NCBI GenBank assembly: GCA_002425245.1
Contig: DILW01000066.1
Coordinates: 1-17,335 of the forward strand
Direction: 5' to 3'
Source: Betaproteobacteria bacterium UBA5582
GTDB taxonomy: Bacteria > Pseudomonadota > Gammaproteobacteria > Burkholderiales > Rhodocyclaceae
DNA length: 17,335 nt
The position numbers and the translations under genes are program-made. Under the pieces are notes generated by a model. It was given only the letters and a program-made list of their open reading frames with translations. It was not told the origin of the DNA and ran no database searches. Each line of letters begins with the position of its first letter. The stretch's first letter is position 1. Positions 14,969-17,335 of the stretch are shown here, piece by piece.

Positions 14969-15388
14969 TCAATACACTGCGTCCAGCTGCACCGTCGCCT
15001 GCCCACTCAGTTGCGTCGGCAATACGATGCCCAGTGCCGGTAGCGCGGGCAGTAACGGATTCGCAGCATAGTCATAGCTCAGCTTCACGTTCAGGCAGAC
15101 GTAAGGCGTCGCCGCACAATTCTCGGCGCTGACCTCCGGCACCGGTGCCCGGGTCCCCAGCCAGGCCACGCTTTCGCCCGCCACGACACCGGCCAGCGTC
15201 ATCCGTTCCGGGAGACCGCCGACGTCGCGTACCGCCGCCCGCGCCCCTTCGTTGGCCGCCTGCAGCAGCGAGTGCTTCATGGCGAAAATCATTCCGTAGG
15301 CGACGATGCCGTACAGGAGCATGAAGAACAGCACGAACACCAGAGCGAACTCGATCACCACCGCCCCCTGTTGCTGCCGGCGGCTCAT
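14969..15388 (-). CDS. tadE: TadE-like minor pilin (pseudopilin)
   Basis: The product has 139 residues. The N-terminal segment QQQGAVVIEFALVFVLFFML resembles a prepilin helix, with G8 before A9 as a possible TadV cleavage site and the conserved glutamate E13 in VIEFAL. The helix is followed by HSLLQAANEGARAAVRD, a TadE/TadG hallmark. The periplasmic part contains two cysteines in ENCAATPYVCLN, which could form a disulphide. TadE proteins are minor pilins processed by TadV and needed for pilus formation. The ATG at 15388 overlaps the tadV stop as ATGA. The longer open frame upstream is the antisense-frame shadow of tadV. A second minor pilin gene (tadF) is not present nearby. Confidence 0.9.
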   Translation of the reverse strand: MSRRQQQGAVVIEFALVFVLFFMLLYGIVAYGMIFAMKHSLLQAANEGARAAVRDVGGLPERMTLAGVVAGESVAWLGTRAPVPEVSAENCAATPYVCLNVKLSYDYAANPLLPALPALGIVLPTQLSGQATVQLDAVY

Positions 15389-15879
15389 GGCCGGATGCCC
15401 GCCAGGGAGGCCGGCGTGCCGAGCCAGACCAGTCCGACCATGGCCAGCGCCAGGCAGGCACCATACGGCAGTCGGGTGGACAGGCGGGGGGCGGTCCCCG
15501 GCGCCGACAGCAATTGCCGGAACAGCCTTGGCAACAGCCGTTGCCCCAAGGCGAGCCCGCCGGCCAGCAGCGAACCGAAAACGAAGGTCGCCAGTAGTAC
15601 GTCGATCCCACCCAACCATCCGATCACCGCCATCAACTTGACGTCGCCAGCACCCATCCAGCCACCCATATAGAACGGGAAGAAGCCCACCAGCCCGAGG
15701 GCCAGCGCCAGCCCTCCGGTACCCAGACTGTGTCCCAGCGGCAGGCTGCCAGTGAGCAGGTAGGCGCCCAGGCCGAACAGCCAGCCGAGCAACAGCCCGA
15801 TGTTGGGCAGGCGCCGATGCCGCAGATCCTGGCCGGCGAGCAGCAAGGCCCAACAGGTGATGAGCAGGTTCACGCGCAA
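15385..15879 (-). CDS. tadV: Prepilin peptidase TadV (CpaA type)
   Basis: The product has 164 residues, typical of the short TadV class that lacks the N-terminal methylase domain of PilD. This aspartic membrane protease cuts Flp-type prepilins at the cytoplasmic face of the inner membrane. Both catalytic aspartates are present: D18 in GQDLRHRRLPN and D79 in the GxGD motif WMGAGDVKLM. Multiple hydrophobic segments give the expected polytopic protein. The start is uncertain: a TTG at 15879 or a GTG two codons later (15873). An AGGA lies 12 bases before the TTG. The stop overlaps tadE as ATGA. The gap from flp is 33 bases and holds a hairpin, so tadV expression may be lower than that of flp. Confidence 0.92.
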   Translation of the reverse strand: MRVNLLITCWALLLAGQDLRHRRLPNIGLLLGWLFGLGAYLLTGSLPLGHSLGTGGLALALGLVGFFPFYMGGWMGAGDVKLMAVIGWLGGIDVLLATFVFGSLLAGGLALGQRLLPRLFRQLLSAPGTAPRLSTRLPYGACLALAMVGLVWLGTPASLAGIRP

Positions 15880-15897
15880 GCAACGGAAACATCCTGG

Positions 15898-15912
15898 TCC
15901 GCTGTTTGCGGA
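15898..15912 (-). other. Hairpin immediately after the flp stop codon
   Basis: Directly after the flp TGA, the minus-strand transcript would read TCCGC-AAACA-GCGGA, a perfect 5-base-pair stem with a 5-base loop. There is no T tract after it (CCAGGATG follows), so it is not a standard terminator. A stem at the 3' end of a highly expressed pilin gene could protect the flp mRNA or reduce read-through into tadV. Its position at the pilin boundary makes it more than a random GC-rich palindrome, but function is inferred. Confidence 0.45.
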
Positions 15913-16077
15913 TCAGGGCAGGGCGTCGCGAATTGCCTCGAACACTGCCTTCAGCTTGTCACCGACATCGCCGACAGCAAGGATGATCGCCACTGCGATC
16001 AGGGCGGCGATCAGGCCGTACTCGACTGCCGTGGCGCCTTCTTCATCGCGTAAGAACTTCTTGATCGAATCCCACAT
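15913..16077 (-). CDS. flp: Flp/Fap family type IVb pilin
   Basis: The product has 54 residues: a short charged leader MWDSIKKFLRDEEG, then the processed pilin starting ATAVEYGLIAALIAVAI, with the invariant glutamate of VEYGL and a hydrophobic helix, ending with an amphipathic tail KLKAVFEAIRDALP. TadV should cut between G14 and A15. This is the major subunit of the Flp pilus used for surface adherence. A TTG seven codons upstream (16098) would add MKKAGCF, but the ATG at 16077 gives the standard leader length and is preferred. The ribosome-binding site is weak (GGCTGGGTG just upstream). It is the first gene of the cluster, with a strong promoter 48-75 bases upstream. Only one flp copy is seen. 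Confidence 0.95.
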   Translation of the reverse strand: MWDSIKKFLRDEEGATAVEYGLIAALIAVAIILAVGDVGDKLKAVFEAIRDALP

Positions 16078-16109
16078 GAAACACCCAGCCTTTTTCAAAA
16101 AATATGAAT

Positions 16110-16128
16110 TAATTGTTTAGTTCAATTA
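16110..16128. promoter_or_regulatory. Inverted repeat over the flp -10 region (possible operator)
   Basis: TAATTG at 16110-16115 and CAATTA at 16123-16128 are perfect 6-base arms separated by 7 bases. One arm overlaps the -10 box of the flp promoter, and the other would lie near or just past the transcription start. A protein bound here would block RNA polymerase. The surrounding DNA is strongly AT-rich compared with the rest of the window, so chance symmetry is possible. Which regulator, if any, binds it is unknown. Confidence 0.4.
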
Positions 16129-16152
16129 TGTCACCGAGAAATGCAATGTCAA
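16125..16152 (-). promoter_or_regulatory. Sigma70-type promoter of flp
   Basis: On the minus strand TTGACA (16147-16152, perfect -35 consensus) is followed by 16 bases and CATAAT (16125-16130, one mismatch to TATAAT). Transcription would start near 16118, about 40 bases upstream of the flp ATG. The -35 box overlaps the TGA stop codon (16149-16151) of the upstream response regulator gene. This is the best promoter match I found in the window and fits the high expression expected for a pilin. Confidence 0.7.
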
Positions 16153-16523
16153 TCTGACAAACACGAACGCACTTCGTCGAGCAGGGCGAGCGGGCTGAAG
16201 GGCTTGACCACGTAACGGTCGGCCAGGGCCTGGCGTCCCGCCTCGATATCCCCGGTCTGCCCGCGCGCGCTGACCATGACCACCTTGATCGCCCGCGTCA
16301 GCGGGTCCTGCTTGATTGCCCGGCATACCTGGTAACCATCGACGCCACCGGGCAGCATCACGTCGAGCAGCAGCAGGTCGGGCTTGAAACTGCGCACCGC
16401 CGCCAGCGCCGCCATGCCGTCGGCCAGTTCCATGAACTCCGGCTGCAGCGGTTCCAGGGCAAGGCGCACGAGCAGGCGGAGGTCGCTCTGGTCTTCGACG
16501 ATGAGCACGCGCAAGGGCTTCAT
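16149..16523 (-). CDS. Single-domain response regulator (REC only, CheY-like)
   Basis: The product has 124 residues, a complete receiver domain with no output domain. Acidic pocket E10-D11, phospho-acceptor D54 in LLLDVMLPGGVDG, switch S85 in VMVSARG and K107 in VVKPFSP are all present. The loop after D54 has one extra glycine (LPGGVDG) compared with the usual MPxMDG pattern. The ATG overlaps the stop of the histidine kinase gene as ATGA, so the kinase is the likely phosphodonor. With no output domain it must act by protein contact or as a phosphorelay step. One possible target is the HTH-REC regulator within the tad locus (inference). The flp promoter begins inside its stop codon, so transcription from this gene may also run into flp. 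Confidence 0.92.
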   Translation of the reverse strand: MKPLRVLIVEDQSDLRLLVRLALEPLQPEFMELADGMAALAAVRSFKPDLLLLDVMLPGGVDGYQVCRAIKQDPLTRAIKVVMVSARGQTGDIEAGRQALADRYVVKPFSPLALLDEVRSCLSD

Positions 16524-17335
16524 TCTTGTCCTTCAACAATCGCCGAGTGCTCGCGCACCACCGGCAGCCAAAGGGTGACGGTGGTGCCCTGGCCCGGCTC
16601 GCTGATCACCTCGACGTCGCCACCAAAAATCTTCATGTACTCGTTAACCAGTGACATGCCCAGACCGGTGCCCGGAATCTTGCCGCTGCTGTCGGCGCGG
16701 TAGAAGCGCTCGAAAATCCGTCGCACCTGCTCCGGTGTCATGCCGATGCCCTCGTCGGTGACGCGTACTCCCAGCATCTCGGCCGCGCCCTCGCCCCGGG
16801 ATGCCGCCGACAGACGGATGGTGCCGCCATCGGGCGAGTATTTGACGGCGTTGCTCAGCAGATTGATCACGCATTGCTGGAACTTCTCGCCATCAACCCT
16901 GACCTTGGCCAGTTTCTTCGGCCAGTCGAATTCCAGCTTGTGGGTGGTTGCCGGAATGTACTGGGAGGCGACCGCGTTGAGCACCACCGGGGTCGGGTCC
17001 TGTACCGCCATTTTGAAGCTCTTGCCGCCCCTGGCCTCGATTCGCGACAAGTCCAGCAGTTCGTTCACCAGGTTGATCAGGTTCCGGGTCTGGCGGTGGA
17101 TACGCTCCAGCAGGTCGCGCTGCATCGCCGGCTCGAACTCGCGCGACAACAGCATCTCGGAAAAGCCGAAGATGCTCGACATCGGCGTGCGCAATTCGTG
17201 TGCCGCGGTAGACAGGAAGTCGCTCTTCATCTGGTCCACCTCGCTTTCCCGGGTGATGTCGCGCAGGTAGAGCACCCGCCCGCGCACGCCGCCGCCGTCG
17301 TCGGGCAGGCCCCGCAGCAGCCAGCGGATGACCAC
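16520..17335 (-). CDS. Sensor histidine kinase, C-terminal part (5' end outside window)
   Basis: The frame runs off the window edge; 271 C-terminal residues are visible. They begin with the end of what looks like a PAS domain (LYLRDITRESEVDQMKSDFL). The HisKA dimerisation domain follows with AAHELRTPMSSIFGFSEML, where the phosphorylated histidine is residue 46 of the visible part. The ATPase domain has the N box (INLLSNAVKYSPDGG), G1 (VTDEGIGMT), F box (IFERFYRAD) and G2 (GTGLGMSLV). All key motifs are intact. It autophosphorylates on the histidine and passes phosphate to a receiver, most likely the overlapping single-domain regulator. The sensory input region is not visible, so the signal and membrane topology are unknown. 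Confidence 0.93.
   Translation of the reverse strand: MVIRWLLRGLPDDGGGVRGRVLYLRDITRESEVDQMKSDFLSTAAHELRTPMSSIFGFSEMLLSREFEPAMQRDLLERIHRQTRNLINLVNELLDLSRIEARGGKSFKMAVQDPTPVVLNAVASQYIPATTHKLEFDWPKKLAKVRVDGEKFQQCVINLLSNAVKYSPDGGTIRLSAASRGEGAAEMLGVRVTDEGIGMTPEQVRRIFERFYRADSSGKIPGTGLGMSLVNEYMKIFGGDVEVISEPGQGTTVTLWLPVVREHSAIVEGQE

Overview
The window is high-GC, densely packed, single-copy-looking bacterial chromosome. The gene families and codon use suggest a betaproteobacterium, most likely of the Rhodocyclales type. That placement is inferred from gene content (thiL-pgpA, a ChaN/M1 pair, and a Tad locus with a DUF3613 gene), not from a phylogenetic marker. I see no tRNA, rRNA, CRISPR array, insertion sequence or prophage gene.

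Layout. (1) Positions 1-907, plus strand: the 3' end of thiL (thiamine-monophosphate kinase) overlapping pgpA (phosphatidylglycerophosphatase A), both housekeeping genes. (2) Positions 1002-4285, plus strand: a two-gene unit coupled by an ATGA overlap. It encodes a ChaN-type haem-binding-fold protein fused to a C-terminal PDZ domain, followed by an exported M1-like metallopeptidase with altered active-site motifs. (3) Positions 4342-4908, minus strand: a small exported histidine-phosphatase-family protein, convergent with the peptidase gene. (4) Positions 5038-16077, minus strand: a nearly complete Tad (tight adherence, Flp type IVc pilus) locus. In transcription order it reads flp, tadV, tadE, rcpC, rcpA, tadZ, tadA, tadB, tadC, tadD, a short gap, then an HTH-REC regulator, a DUF3613 gene and tadG. 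(5) Positions 16149-17335, minus strand: a single-domain response regulator and, overlapping it, the 3' part of a sensor histidine kinase that runs off the window.

How the genes work together. TadV should mature the Flp prepilin and perhaps TadE. The TadA ATPase with the TadB/TadC platform would assemble the pilus, TadZ would localise the machine, RcpA would form the outer-membrane channel with RcpC, and TadD would act as a TPR assembly factor. TadE and TadG are minor pilin-like proteins. I see no rcpB or tadF in the window. Most junctions in tadV-tadD are overlapping or within 31 bases, so this is very likely one operon. The flp gene has a strong sigma70-type promoter (perfect TTGACA, CATAAT, 16-base spacing). 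Its -35 box overlaps the stop codon of the upstream response regulator, and an inverted repeat covers its -10 box.

The parts most worth a second look are the ChaN-PDZ/M1 pair, the response regulator with its DNA-binding domain at the N terminus inside the tad locus, and the control region of flp.
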